This document shows, piece after piece, positions 1 through 11,116 of a stretch of DNA of 33,249 nt. Below the pieces are notes generated by a model. That model was not told where the DNA came from. It ran no database searches and was given only the letters and a program-made list of their open reading frames with translations. The DNA is from Cypionkella sp. Its GTDB lineage: Bacteria > Pseudomonadota > Alphaproteobacteria > Rhodobacterales > Rhodobacteraceae. The stretch lies in contig JALRIN010000030.1 of assembly GCA_023255415.1 (NCBI GenBank), positions 1 to 33,249 on the forward strand, in the 5' to 3' direction. Made by a program: the position numbers and the translations under genes. Each line of letters begins with the position of its first letter. Position 1 is the stretch's first letter.

Positions 1-1022
1 GAGGGAAACGGCACATCGCCCGGCAGCCGGTCGACCGAATCGCAGGTCGGGCCAAAGCAGATCCGCGGCAGGCTTTCACCATGACGCAGCACACCTTCGG
101 GTGAAATCACCTCGATGCGGTCGATGATGCCGATCTGGCCCATCTCGAACAGCGCGCCGTAAAGCCCGTCGTTCAAAAACACATGCATGTCGTCGCGCAC
201 GGCTTTAACGCGCGAGGCCAGCGTGAAGGCATCGCCGCACATGCCGCGACCGGGTTCGCAGACAAGTGCCGGGCGCGCATCGCCAAAGGCCTCGGCGGTG
301 ACAGCATCAATGGTGTCAAAGGTCGCCTGCAGCTGCGGCATCACCCCAACCGCGCGATGGTTTGGAAAGCCACCGCCAACGTTCAGACGCGCGATCTTGA
401 CGCCCGCTTTTTGCGCAATCACCGCAGCTTCGCGGATATAAGACGCCCAAGCGGCGGGATCGGTGCATTGCGTGCCCGGATGGAAGGTGATCGAGGGGAT
501 ATAGCCCGCAGCAGCCACTGTGCGCAGCAAGTCCACCGCGTCTTCTGCCGTGGCGCCAAATTTCGCACCAAAGTTATAGGCAGCGCCCGCGACCGGCAGC
601 TTGAAGCGCACCGAAATCTCGCAAGCCTCTGACGGCACCATGTCGATCAGCTTTGCCAATTCAGTTTTGGAATCAACAGAATAGCTTTTGACCGCATGCT
701 TGACGGCAAAGGCGATTTCTGTGCGCGAGCGCACGGGGTTGTGGTAATGGATTGCCGCATCGGGCGCCAAGCGCCGGATCAGGTCAATCTCGAAGGGCGA
801 GGCGCAGTCAAAGCCTTTGACCCCTGCCGCGATCAGGTTTTCGATCACTTCTTCCGAAGGATTCGATTTGACCGCATAGGTCACCAAACCCGGAAACCCG
901 TTCAGGAATGTGCGCGCCAAGGCCTGCACCGCTTGGGGTGCGAAAAACAGCACCGGGTTTTCCGGCTGCTGTGTGCGCAAATACTCGGTCGGATTGGTCC
1001 AGATTGTCTTGGACAGTCCCAT
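1..1022 (-). CDS. PLP-dependent ornithine/lysine decarboxylase (fold type III), C-terminus outside window
   Basis: Decarboxylates ornithine (and possibly lysine) to putrescine or cadaverine, the entry to polyamine synthesis; cytosolic. Reading from ATG at 1022, the PLP lysine lies in TYAVKSN (K52). HPGTQC, the phosphate-binding EPGRG and the active-site cysteine motif CFGPTCDSVD follow. This order is that of the eukaryotic-type ornithine decarboxylase / diaminopimelate decarboxylase family. GPTCDS points to ornithine or lysine rather than diaminopimelate. About 340 codons are present and the frame is still open at base 1, so a few tens of residues are missing. The start is supported by AAGGA about 9 bases upstream. 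It is divergent from an Lrp-type regulator and preceded by a structured leader, so RNA-level control is likely. Ornithine versus dual specificity cannot be settled here. Confidence 0.93.
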   Translation of the reverse strand, partial: MGLSKTIWTNPTEYLRTQQPENPVLFFAPQAVQALARTFLNGFPGLVTYAVKSNPSEEVIENLIAAGVKGFDCASPFEIDLIRRLAPDAAIHYHNPVRSRTEIAFAVKHAVKSYSVDSKTELAKLIDMVPSEACEISVRFKLPVAGAAYNFGAKFGATAEDAVDLLRTVAAAGYIPSITFHPGTQCTDPAAWASYIREAAVIAQKAGVKIARLNVGGGFPNHRAVGVMPQLQATFDTIDAVTAEAFGDARPALVCEPGRGMCGDAFTLASRVKAVRDDMHVFLNDGLYGALFEMGQIGIIDRIEVISPEGVLRHGESLPRICFGPTCDSVDRLPGDVPFP

Positions 1023-1141
1023 CGGCGTGATCCTTTCTGCCAACAAGATGCAAGTCCCTCCGCTGCCTTATGGGGCTCGGCACCTGCATGGTTTTTCCAA
1101 CCAGGCCAGGTGCGTATGAGCCGCCCTTTTCCTGCAACTTA
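1023..1141 (-). ncRNA. Structured 5' leader of the decarboxylase mRNA; candidate speF-type element
   Basis: On the minus strand the leader folds into three nested perfect helices. The outer helix is GGCTC/GAGCC (1118-1122 with 1074-1078), the middle one CACCTG/CAGGTG (1107-1112 with 1081-1086), and the inner one TGGTT/AACCA (1099-1103 with 89-93 of the same thousand, i.e. 1089-1093), closed by a 5-base loop. Spacing and nesting look like selected RNA structure, not coding. A conserved RNA called the speF motif is known upstream of ornithine decarboxylase genes in alphaproteobacteria. Placement and family fit, but I could not match its consensus here. The ribosome binding site lies just 3' of the structured part. 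Confidence 0.6.
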
Positions 1142-1232
1142 GGATGCCGCATATGGGCTACAATTTCACCGAACAAAACTATATAAATGCCGGAAATCTT
1201 CGTTATAATAACCAAAAAAGGATACATTTTGT
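1142..1232. promoter_or_regulatory. AT-rich divergent promoter region between the decarboxylase and Lrp genes
   Basis: This stretch is much richer in A and T than its surroundings. It holds a perfect TATAAT at 1204-1209 and a TATAAA at 1182-1187 on the plus strand, plausible -10 elements for the regulator, although no good -35 is visible for either. On the minus strand TTGTTC (1171-1176) stands 17 bases from TATGCG (1148-1153), which would start transcription near 1141, at the edge of the structured leader. Lrp-family regulators often bind such AT-rich shared regions, so auto- and cross-regulation is likely but inferred. Confidence 0.4.
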
Positions 1233-1664
1233 ATGGACGAGCTGGATCGCAACATCTTGGCGCTGCTGGGGGCGGATGCACGCATGTCTGTGGCAACTTT
1301 GGCGCGGCGCTTGAAGGTGGCGCGGTCCACCATTCAGGCGCGGCTGGAGCGGTTGGAGACCAGCGGCGTGATCGCAGGCTATACGCTGAAACTGGGTGAG
1401 GCCGCGCGCCAAGGCAGGCTGCGGGCCTCGGTTTTGCTGACAATCGAGCCGCGGTCGCAGGCGGGGATCCTGAGCCGGCTGAAGGCGGTGGCCGAGGTCG
1501 AGCGGGTGTTTACCACCTCGGGGCGGTTTGATCTGTTGTTGCAGATTGCGGCGGCGGATACCCAGGTGCTGGACGGGGTGCTGGATCAGATCGGCGGGCT
1601 GACGGGGGTGAAATCGAGCGAGAGCCTGATCCATCTGTCGACGCGGCTGGACCGGGCGGTTTGA
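1233..1664 (+). CDS. Lrp/AsnC family transcriptional regulator
   Basis: A DNA-binding regulator of 143 residues, the usual size of the family. Residues 1-60 form the N-terminal helix-turn-helix (LDRNILALLGADARMS followed by VATLARRLKVARSTIQARLERLE). Residues 65-143 form the RAM ligand-binding and oligomerisation domain, with the typical GVIAGYTLKL linker and an LTGVKSSESLIHLSTR C-terminal strand. The start at 1233 has AAAAGGA about 12 bases upstream. It faces away from the decarboxylase gene, so an amino acid or polyamine precursor is a reasonable guess for the ligand and the neighbour a likely target. Neither is shown by the sequence. Confidence 0.93.
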   Translation: MDELDRNILALLGADARMSVATLARRLKVARSTIQARLERLETSGVIAGYTLKLGEAARQGRLRASVLLTIEPRSQAGILSRLKAVAEVERVFTTSGRFDLLLQIAAADTQVLDGVLDQIGGLTGVKSSESLIHLSTRLDRAV

Positions 1665-1695
1665 TTTGGCACGGCGCGCGCGGGTTGCAAGCTGC

Positions 1696-1726
1696 GCCTC
1701 CGGCGGGGATATTTTTGCCAAGATGA
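1696..1726 (+). repeat. Intergenic repeat, copy 1 (single arm)
   Basis: The core GCCTCCGGCGGGGATATTT followed by GCCAAGATGA occurs here between the Lrp gene and valS. It occurs again, with a mirrored second arm, at 4816-4888 after valS. I recall very similar short sequences at gene ends across Rhodobacteraceae genomes, where they behave like a dispersed repeat with hairpin potential. This copy has only the left arm. Confidence 0.7.
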
Positions 1727-1796
1727 AAGGGAAGTCGCGCTTGGCCTTTTGACGGCAATTGGGTATTGCAAGCCAACAGTTGCAAGGAAGCCCGCG

Positions 1797-4790
<2,994 letters not shown>

Positions 4791-4815
4791 CCGCGCGCGG
4801 GCTTTTGCCATAGAA

Positions 4816-4888
4816 GCCTCCGGCGGGGATATTTAAGCCAAGATGACGGTGCTTTCATCTTGGCCGAAATATCCTCGGGGGGCGAGGC
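4816..4888. repeat. Intergenic palindromic repeat, copy 2 (both arms)
   Basis: The left arm (4816-4846) is the same sequence as at 1696-1726. The right arm (4855-4888) is its imperfect reverse complement: TCATCTTGGCC, then GAAATATCCTCG, then GGCGAGGC. Together they form an inverted repeat with arms of about 31-34 bases around an 8-base centre, directly behind valS. In RNA it would give a long hairpin in either direction. Confidence 0.75.
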
Positions 4889-4897
4889 GAAGCCTTG

Positions 4898-4920
4898 GGG
4901 GGCAGACAGCCCCCTTCTTT
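4898..4920 (+). terminator. Rho-independent-like terminator after valS
   Basis: GGGGGC (4898-4903) pairs with GCCCCC (4909-4914) around the loop AGACA, and the pyrimidine run CTTCTTTT follows. It lies 107 bases after the valS stop, beyond the palindromic repeat, and separates valS from the aminotransferase gene. Confidence 0.6.
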
Positions 4921-4982
4921 TGTGCAGGGCTTGAGTTGAAATTTCGCTTGATCCTGCGGCGTGTTTCGGCCCAAATCGCCAG

Positions 4983-6089
4983 ATGAAAACACCCTGCCTC
5001 ACCACCCTGGCCGCCGCTTTGCCCTCGACCGTGCCTTTTGTGGGGCCAGAAACCACTGAACGGCTGCAAGGTAGGGGATTTGTGGCACGATTGGGCGCGA
5101 ATGAGAGCCTGTTTGGGCCCTCGCCGCGGGCGATTGCGGCTATGGCTGCGGCTGCATCTGAGGCTTGGATGTATGGCGATCCCGAGATCCACGATCTGAA
5201 GGCGGCGCTTGCGGCGCATCACGGTTGCGGGCCGCAGAACATCGTGGTGGGCGAGGGGATCGACGGGCTTTTGGGCTATCTGGTGCGGCTGATGGTGGCC
5301 GAGGGTGATCCGGTGGTCACCTCGCGCGGGGCCTATCCGACGTTTAATTTTCATGTAGCAGGCTTTGGCGGCCAATTGCAGACAGCGCCCTATCGCGGCG
5401 ATTTTGAGGACCCGCAGGCCCTGTTGGATCTGGCGCTGCAGAGCCACGCCAAGCTTTTGTATATCGCCAATCCTGACAATCCGATGGGCAGTCATCACCC
5501 TGCAGTTGTGATCAGCGATCTGCTCGCGCAGCTGCCCGCCACCACGCTGATGCTGCTGGATGAGGCTTATATCGAATTTGCCCCCGAAGGCACGGCACCG
5601 CAGATTGACCCCGAGACGCCGAACCTAATCCGCTTTCGCACCTTTTCCAAAGCGCATGGTTTGGCGGGTTTGCGGGTGGGCTATGCGATCACCAATGCCA
5701 GTTTAGCCAGCAGTTTTGATAAGGTGCGCAATCACTTTGGCTTGGGGCGGCTGGCGCAGGCGGGGGCTTTGGCGGCGCTGCAGGATCAGGCGCATCTTGC
5801 GCGGGTGCGCGGCCTTGTGGAGGCGGCGCGCTTGCGGGTCAATGGTATTGCGCGCGACAATGGCGTGCTGGACTTGGCCTCGGCCACCAATTTCGTCAGC
5901 ATTGATCTGGGCCGCGATGGTGATTTTGCCCGCGCCACGCTGCGGGCTTTGACAGAGCGCGGCATTTTCGTGCGCATGCCGGGGGTGGCACCCTTGGACC
6001 GCTGTCTGCGGGTCAGTTTGGGCGATGAGACAGCCCTTGCCGCCTTTGAAGCCGCCCTACCCTTGGCGCTGCGTGCGGCGGCGGGCTGA
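4983..6089 (+). CDS. HisC-like PLP-dependent aminotransferase (class I/II)
   Basis: A fold type I aminotransferase of 368 residues that most resembles histidinol-phosphate aminotransferase. ARLGANES near residue 38 is the substrate-loop motif typical of HisC. ANPDNPMG and LLDEAYIEF hold the Asn, Asp and Tyr that contact PLP, FRTFSKAHGLAGLRVGY carries the Schiff-base lysine (K223), and the C-terminal arginine motif is LRVSLGD. No other histidine genes are nearby. It could therefore be a second HisC acting on another amino acid, for example an aromatic one, rather than the dedicated histidine enzyme. No strong Shine-Dalgarno precedes 4983. The stop abuts the stop of the opposite-strand DUF4177 gene with no gap. 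Confidence 0.88.
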   Translation: MKTPCLTTLAAALPSTVPFVGPETTERLQGRGFVARLGANESLFGPSPRAIAAMAAAASEAWMYGDPEIHDLKAALAAHHGCGPQNIVVGEGIDGLLGYLVRLMVAEGDPVVTSRGAYPTFNFHVAGFGGQLQTAPYRGDFEDPQALLDLALQSHAKLLYIANPDNPMGSHHPAVVISDLLAQLPATTLMLLDEAYIEFAPEGTAPQIDPETPNLIRFRTFSKAHGLAGLRVGYAITNASLASSFDKVRNHFGLGRLAQAGALAALQDQAHLARVRGLVEAARLRVNGIARDNGVLDLASATNFVSIDLGRDGDFARATLRALTERGIFVRMPGVAPLDRCLRVSLGDETALAAFEAALPLALRAAAG

Positions 6090-6461
6090 TCACTCGGGCT
6101 TTACGCCGCCAACGGCGGGGGCTGTGCCGGTGTCGGCAGGCTCTGCTGCCCCCAATTTGCGGGTCAGCGCCGGCGTCTCGGGATCTGTCATCAGCGGCGC
6201 GCGGGCAAGCGAAGGTGCGGCCGCTGTCTCGATCACGCGGCGAAACACCAGGAGCAGATGCTGCGTGGTTTTGGTGCCGGTAAAGCCTGCGCGTTCGTCG
6301 ACCGGAAAGCTGTCGGCGCGCAGATAGTCCCAGCCATCGCGGCCCAGATCATTCATCAAAGTGGTAAGCGCCAGCGCAAAGCGGTCTTCGGTGGTTTTGA
6401 CGCCGCGCGCCTTTTCACCGCGACGCGGCGCTGGAACAACTTTGAATTCATACTGTGGCAT
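6090..6461 (-). CDS. DUF4177 domain protein
   Basis: A small cytosolic protein of 123 residues with no known function. Residues 1-75 match the DUF4177 pattern: an opening MPQYEFKVVP strand, a central segment with LGRDGWDYLRAD, and a closing strand LLLVFRR. The remaining 45 residues are rich in Ala, Pro and Thr and probably disordered. ATG at 6461 is preferred because an AGGGGGATT ribosome site lies just upstream and the domain starts there; an in-frame start 24 bases earlier lacks support. It lies downstream of gatB on the same strand, 67 bases away, and may be co-transcribed with it. Confidence 0.8.
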   Translation of the reverse strand: MPQYEFKVVPAPRRGEKARGVKTTEDRFALALTTLMNDLGRDGWDYLRADSFPVDERAGFTGTKTTQHLLLVFRRVIETAAAPSLARAPLMTDPETPALTRKLGAAEPADTGTAPAVGGVKPE

Positions 6462-6528
6462 CGCAATCCCCCTGACAGATTGCACGCAGCTTACGGGAAG
6501 TTGCGTGCCAAGGCCAAGTCAATAGCCG

Positions 6529-8040
6529 TTATAGACCCAGCTTTTGCGCTACCATCGCGCCCACGACGGCCGGATTGGCCTTGCCTCCGGTGGATTTCAG
6601 CACCTGGCCGGTGAACCAACCAGCAAGCTTGGCATTGACGCGGGCCTTTTCGACCTGATCGGGATTGGCAGCGATCAGCGCATCCAGTGCGGCTTCGATG
6701 GCACCAGTATCGGTGACCGCCTTCATGCCGCGCTCTGCTGCCACCTCGGCCGGATCACCGCCTTCGGTCCAGACGATCTCGAACAGATCCTTGGCCATTT
6801 TACCGGTGATCTCGCCTTTGGCGATCAGATCCAGCACGCCGCCCAGTTGGGCTGCAGACATCGGGCTGTCAGTAATCGCAAGGCCCTGTTTGTTCAGGCG
6901 GCCAAACAGCTCGTTGATCACCCAATTTGCCGCCTGCTTGCCGTCGCGGCCCTGCGCCACGGCCTCGAAGAAGGCGGCGTTTTCCAGATCGGCGGTCAGC
7001 ACATTGGCGTCGTAATCAGTGAGGCCAAAATCCCCCATAAAGCGTGCCTTTTTGGCGTCTGGCAATTCTGGCATCGCGGCGGCAATGTCATCAACCCAAG
7101 CCTGATCAATTTCCAGCGGCAGCAGATCGGGGCAAGGGAAATAGCGATAATCATGCGCCTCTTCCTTGCTGCGCATCGAGCGGGTTTCATTCTTGTCAGA
7201 ATCATAAAGCCGGGTCTCTTGGGTGACCGTGCCGCCATCTTCCAAAATCGCGATCTGGCGGCGGGCTTCGACGTCAATCGCCAATTGGATGAACTTCATC
7301 GAGTTCATATTCTTCAGCTCGCAGCGGGTGCCTAGATGGCTAAAGTCTTGCGTGGCTTGGTATTTCTCATATTGACCTGCACGGCAGACCGAAACGTTGA
7401 CATCAGCACGCAGATTGCCGTTTTGCATATTGCCGTCACATGTGCCCAGATAGCGCAGGATCTGGCGCAGTTTGACGACATAGGCCGCGGCCTCTTCGGG
7501 GCTGCGAATATCAGGCCGGCTGACGATTTCCATCAGCGCAACGCCGGTGCGGTTGAAATCGACAAAAGACATTGTCGGGTCCATGTCGTGAATGGATTTG
7601 CCGGCGTCTTGTTCCAAATGAATGCGTTCGACCCGCACCAGGCGCGCCACGCCGGGGCCCATTTCGACCAGCACTTCGCCCTCGCCCACGATGGGGTGGT
7701 ATAGCTGGCTGATCTGATAGCCCTGCGGCAGATCGGGGTAAAAATAGTTCTTGCGGTCAAAGGCCGAGCGCAGGTTGATCTGCGCCTTCAGACCCAGCCC
7801 CGAGCGCACCGCTTGTTCGACGCAATATTCGTTGATCACCGGCAACATGCCCGGCATCGCCGCATCCACAAAGGCCACGTTTGAATTTGGCTCGGCCCCC
7901 ACTTGGGTCGAAGCACCGGAAAACAGCTTGGCGTTTGACGAGACCTGCGCGTGGATTTCCATCCCGATCACCAGTTCCCAATCGTGCTTGAGCCCCGCAA
8001 TGACTTTGGGTTTCGGCATCGCATAGGTCAGATCAAGCAT
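6529..8040 (-). CDS. gatB: Aspartyl/glutamyl-tRNA amidotransferase subunit B
   Basis: Kinase-like subunit of the GatCAB complex, which converts Glu-tRNA-Gln (and Asp-tRNA-Asn) to the amide form in bacteria lacking the direct synthetase. The protein has 503 residues. The N-terminal catalytic region shows ELVIGMEIHAQV (about 25-36), YFYPDLPQGYQISQ and MEIVSRPD. The C-terminal GatB/YqeY helical domain carries the tRNA-binding tail ending in KANPAVVGAMVAQKLG. Two ATG codons stand in tandem (8043 and 8040) behind GGAG. I take the second, which gives the better spacing of 7 bases and matches the family's MLDLTY start. gatA and gatC are not in the window. Confidence 0.96.
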   Translation of the reverse strand: MLDLTYAMPKPKVIAGLKHDWELVIGMEIHAQVSSNAKLFSGASTQVGAEPNSNVAFVDAAMPGMLPVINEYCVEQAVRSGLGLKAQINLRSAFDRKNYFYPDLPQGYQISQLYHPIVGEGEVLVEMGPGVARLVRVERIHLEQDAGKSIHDMDPTMSFVDFNRTGVALMEIVSRPDIRSPEEAAAYVVKLRQILRYLGTCDGNMQNGNLRADVNVSVCRAGQYEKYQATQDFSHLGTRCELKNMNSMKFIQLAIDVEARRQIAILEDGGTVTQETRLYDSDKNETRSMRSKEEAHDYRYFPCPDLLPLEIDQAWVDDIAAAMPELPDAKKARFMGDFGLTDYDANVLTADLENAAFFEAVAQGRDGKQAANWVINELFGRLNKQGLAITDSPMSAAQLGGVLDLIAKGEITGKMAKDLFEIVWTEGGDPAEVAAERGMKAVTDTGAIEAALDALIAANPDQVEKARVNAKLAGWFTGQVLKSTGGKANPAVVGAMVAQKLGL

Positions 8041-8200
8041 CATAGGACTCCGTCAGGTTCTGCAACCTGTTTAGGCAGGACGCGCGGCTTCGGCAAGGGT
8101 GGCTCTGGCGGAAAGCTGCCCAAGCGGGGGGGCAAAGCGCTGGAAAGCTTGCCCGGTTGCGGTTTTGTCGCGATCGCGGTGTTGCTTAAAGCGTGTCGAG

Positions 8201-8335
8201 ATGCAGTTTCCCCTTTGCCTTGCACTGGTGTTTTCGGTCCTTGCCAACGGCTTTGCCGCCCAAGCAGAGGCTCTGCCCAAAATGCGCTGGGATGGTCACC
8301 ACGGGGCCGCCAAACAGGCCGATTGCAAGGCCTAA
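8201..8335 (+). CDS. Possible 44-residue secreted peptide, or the 5' remnant of a larger secreted protein
   Basis: From ATG at 8201 the frame encodes a clean signal peptide (MQFPLCLALVFSVLANGFAA, probable cleavage after AQA). Only about 20 further residues follow, beginning EALPKMRWDG, before TAA at 8333. The short MRWD sequence just after cleavage reminds me of secreted lytic transglycosylases of this bacterial family, whose mature part is far longer, so this may be a decayed start of such a gene. No convincing ribosome site is visible. The stop overlaps the stop of pepN on the other strand. The gap 8041-8331 holds nothing else I can identify. Confidence 0.35.
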   Translation: MQFPLCLALVFSVLANGFAAQAEALPKMRWDGHHGAAKQADCKA

Positions 8336-10896
8336 CGCGCCAACATCCGCGCCGCCATTTCGCCCAGATCGCGGCTTAGCCCCTTGGTGGCCAAAATCCG
8401 CTCAAGCGCTGCCCGCATCATTTCCTGACGGTCAATGTCATAGCGCGGCCAGCTTTCAAACCCCGTCGACATCCGCGCTGCGGTTTGCGGGTTCAAACGG
8501 TCCAGCTTGATCAGCCAATCGGCCAGCAGATCATAGCCCGCGCCATCGGCCTCGTGAAAGCCCGCATGATTGGCGGCCATCGCGCCAAAGACCGCGCGGA
8601 ACCGGTTGGGGTTTTTGATGTCAAAGCCGCGATGCTGGGTCAGATCACGCACCACATCGGCCATGGCCTCGGGCTTGGCGCAGGCGACTTGCACCGCGAA
8701 CCATTTGTCCATCACCAAGCGGTCATCTTGGAATTTCTCTTCAAAATCAGCCAGAACCGTTCTGCCTTCGCCGATTTCCAGCAAAATCGCCAGCGCGCCA
8801 AAGCTTTCGGTCATGTTGCTGGCGTCGTAATAGGCCTCGCGCGCGGCCGATCCGCCATCCAGCCGGGCAAGCAGGCCCAGCACCGCAAGACGCAGCGCGC
8901 GTTTGCCAGCAGAGACCGCATCCGGGCTATAGGCCCCAGGCACATGCATCGCAGATTCCAAAGCCGCAAGCCTGGGCCGCATCTGCTGCGCCATAGCCAG
9001 ATGCAGCGCATCGCGGGCGGTGTGAATCGCTGCAGGATCAGGCACATGGCCTGCTGAAAACAACGTGGCGGCCATGTCATCTTCTGACGGCAGCCGCAGC
9101 GCAAGCGCGCGGTAGGCAGGTTCAAGCGTGTCATCAAAGGCCAAAGCCTCCATCGCCGCCAGAAACTCGGGCAAGGGCTCGGCGGCTTCGGTGATCATCC
9201 GCGCCAGCAGCTCTTTGCCCAGCGTCCGCCCCGCCTCCCAGCGGTTGAAAGCATCGCTGTCATGCGCCAACAAAAACGCACGATCCTCGATCGAGACGCT
9301 GCGCTCCACAATCACCGGCGCCGAAAATCCGCGCAGGATCGAGGCCACAGGCCGCGCCCCCAAACCGTCGTAGACATAGCTGTGCTTGGCCTCGCCAAAT
9401 TCCAGCAGCTGTGTCGGCACCACCTCGTCGCCATTCGGGCCAATCAGCCCGATGGCCACCGGAATAAGCTGGGGCGCTTTGTCCGGCTGGCCGGGGGTTG
9501 GCGGATTTTCCTGTTCCAACGTCAGGGTATAGCGGCCATCAGCCCAGTCTTCGCTGACCTTCAGCACCGGCGTGCCGGCTTGGGTATACCAAAGTTTGAA
9601 CTGCGTCAGATCGCGGCCCGAGACTTCGGCAAAGACCGCCAGCCAATCTTCGATCGTCGCCGCCTGCCCGTCGTGGCGGTCGAAATACAGATCCAGCGCG
9701 CGGGCGTAATCGGCATCGCCCACCAGCCTGCGCAACATGCCGATCACCTCGGCGCCCTTCTCATAGACTGTGGCGGTGTAGAAATTGTTGATCTCGATAT
9801 AATGATCGGGGCGCACCGGATGCGCCAAAGGCCCGCCATCTTCGCGAAACTGCCGCGCGCGCAGGGCCAAAACGTCTTGGATACGCTTCACCGGCGCCGA
9901 GCGCAGATCCGAGGAAAACTGCTGATCGCGGTAGACCGTCAGCCCCTCTTTCAAACACAGCTGAAACCAATCGCGGCAGGTGATGCGGTTGCCGGTCCAG
10001 TTGTGAAAATACTCATGCGCGATGATCGATTCCACACGGGCGAAATCATCGTCCGTCGCGGTATCCGCCGAGGCAAGCACCGCCTTAGAGTTGAAAATAT
10101 TCAACCCTTTGTTCTCCATTGCGCCCATATTAAAGTCATCAACCGCAACAATGTTGAAAATGTCCAAGTCGTATTCGCGCCCGTAAACCTGTTCATCCCA
10201 AAGCATCGCGGCCTTAAGCGCGGTCATGCCCCAAGCGCAGCGTCCTTCGTCCCCTGGCCGCACCCAGATGTTCAGAGCAACCTCGCGTCCCGACATCGTG
10301 GTGAAGTGATCGGGAAAATTCACCAGATCGCCCGCCACCAGCGCGAACAAATAGGCAGGTTTGGGCCAAGGATCATCCCATTCTGCCCAAGCAGCGCCCT
10401 GGGCGACCAGATTGCCGTTTGACAACAGCACCGGAAAATCGCCCTCGATCCGCACCTTAAAGCGGGTCATCACATCGGGGCGGTCGGGATAAAAGGTGAT
10501 CTTGCGAAAGCCCTCGGCCTCGCATTGGGTGCAATACATGCCGTTCGACATATAAAGCCCCTCCAGCGCGGTATTGCCTTCGGGCGCGATCTCGACCTCG
10601 GTTTCCAGCACAAAGGCCCCCGAGGGCAGGCGCGCCGCTGCGATCGACAGGCCCGTGGCATCGGGCACCACGTTCAGGGCCTCGCCATTCACCGCGCAAG
10701 AAATCAGCTTCAGCCCCTCGCCATCCAGCCGCACGTCTTGCTTGCCGGGGCGCAGCGGATTGGGGGCCAGATGCAGCCGCGCCTTCACCCGCGTCGCCGC
10801 AGGATCCAGATGAAAGCAAAGCTCCACCTGCTCCAGCAGATGGCTATAGGGCTGATAATCGCTCAGATAGATCGTGCGCGGATCGGCTGCGGTCAT
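8332..10896 (-). CDS. pepN: Aminopeptidase N (M1 family)
   Basis: A zinc exopeptidase that removes N-terminal residues from peptides in the cytosol. The protein has 854 residues, close to the 870 of the E. coli enzyme. The substrate-recognition motif GAMEN is at 258-262. The zinc motif HEYFH is at 294-298, with the third ligand E317 in LKEGLT, exactly the M1 spacing. The beta-sandwich N-terminal domain and the long helical C-terminal domain are both present. ATG at 10896 is chosen because GGAGA lies 5 bases upstream; the open frame extends 38 codons further without a ribosome site. It shares no operon with its neighbours and is divergent from the photolyase-like gene. Confidence 0.96.
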   Translation of the reverse strand: MTAADPRTIYLSDYQPYSHLLEQVELCFHLDPAATRVKARLHLAPNPLRPGKQDVRLDGEGLKLISCAVNGEALNVVPDATGLSIAAARLPSGAFVLETEVEIAPEGNTALEGLYMSNGMYCTQCEAEGFRKITFYPDRPDVMTRFKVRIEGDFPVLLSNGNLVAQGAAWAEWDDPWPKPAYLFALVAGDLVNFPDHFTTMSGREVALNIWVRPGDEGRCAWGMTALKAAMLWDEQVYGREYDLDIFNIVAVDDFNMGAMENKGLNIFNSKAVLASADTATDDDFARVESIIAHEYFHNWTGNRITCRDWFQLCLKEGLTVYRDQQFSSDLRSAPVKRIQDVLALRARQFREDGGPLAHPVRPDHYIEINNFYTATVYEKGAEVIGMLRRLVGDADYARALDLYFDRHDGQAATIEDWLAVFAEVSGRDLTQFKLWYTQAGTPVLKVSEDWADGRYTLTLEQENPPTPGQPDKAPQLIPVAIGLIGPNGDEVVPTQLLEFGEAKHSYVYDGLGARPVASILRGFSAPVIVERSVSIEDRAFLLAHDSDAFNRWEAGRTLGKELLARMITEAAEPLPEFLAAMEALAFDDTLEPAYRALALRLPSEDDMAATLFSAGHVPDPAAIHTARDALHLAMAQQMRPRLAALESAMHVPGAYSPDAVSAGKRALRLAVLGLLARLDGGSAAREAYYDASNMTESFGALAILLEIGEGRTVLADFEEKFQDDRLVMDKWFAVQVACAKPEAMADVVRDLTQHRGFDIKNPNRFRAVFGAMAANHAGFHEADGAGYDLLADWLIKLDRLNPQTAARMSTGFESWPRYDIDRQEMMRAALERILATKGLSRDLGEMAARMLAR

Positions 10897-11116
10897 GGCG
10901 GTCTCCTGATTTGCCGCCAAACTTTCCCAGATGCGGCCAAGACGCAAGCAGCGAATCGACGCGGCGCAAGATTGGGCAAGATTACGCAAAGCGTTATGGC
11001 AAAGGCGCAAAAGCCATGGCTATATCTGGTTTGATCTCAAAGTCTTGCCGCAAAATCGGGTATAAACACCACGCCAGATCTTTACAGAACCGCAGGCTTT
11101 GCTAAAGCTGTGTTCC

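Noticed and set aside
808..1153. Frame running through the decarboxylase leader from an ATG at 1153-1155 (minus strand)
   Set aside because: Not annotated as a gene because it overlaps the structured leader and continues out of frame into the decarboxylase. Kept only as a point to test in the leader finding.
1749..1796. Longer valS starting at TTG 1749
   Set aside because: It would add 16 residues unlike the family, and the good AAGGAAG site is placed for the ATG at 1797.
9262..10422. 386-codon open frame on the plus strand inside pepN
   Set aside because: It is entirely antisense to the conserved catalytic part of pepN and rich in Arg, His and Gln, as expected from a reversed GC-rich gene.
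11032..11066. TGATCT ... TATAAA before the photolyase-like gene, considered as an RpoE-type or sigma70 promoter
   Set aside because: The spacing of about 23 bases does not fit the TGATC-18-TAA pattern of singlet-oxygen RpoE promoters, nor sigma70 spacing.
10911..11105. 64-codon frame in the pepN/photolyase gap
   Set aside because: Arg/Lys-rich with no ribosome site or domain, lying across the divergent promoter region.
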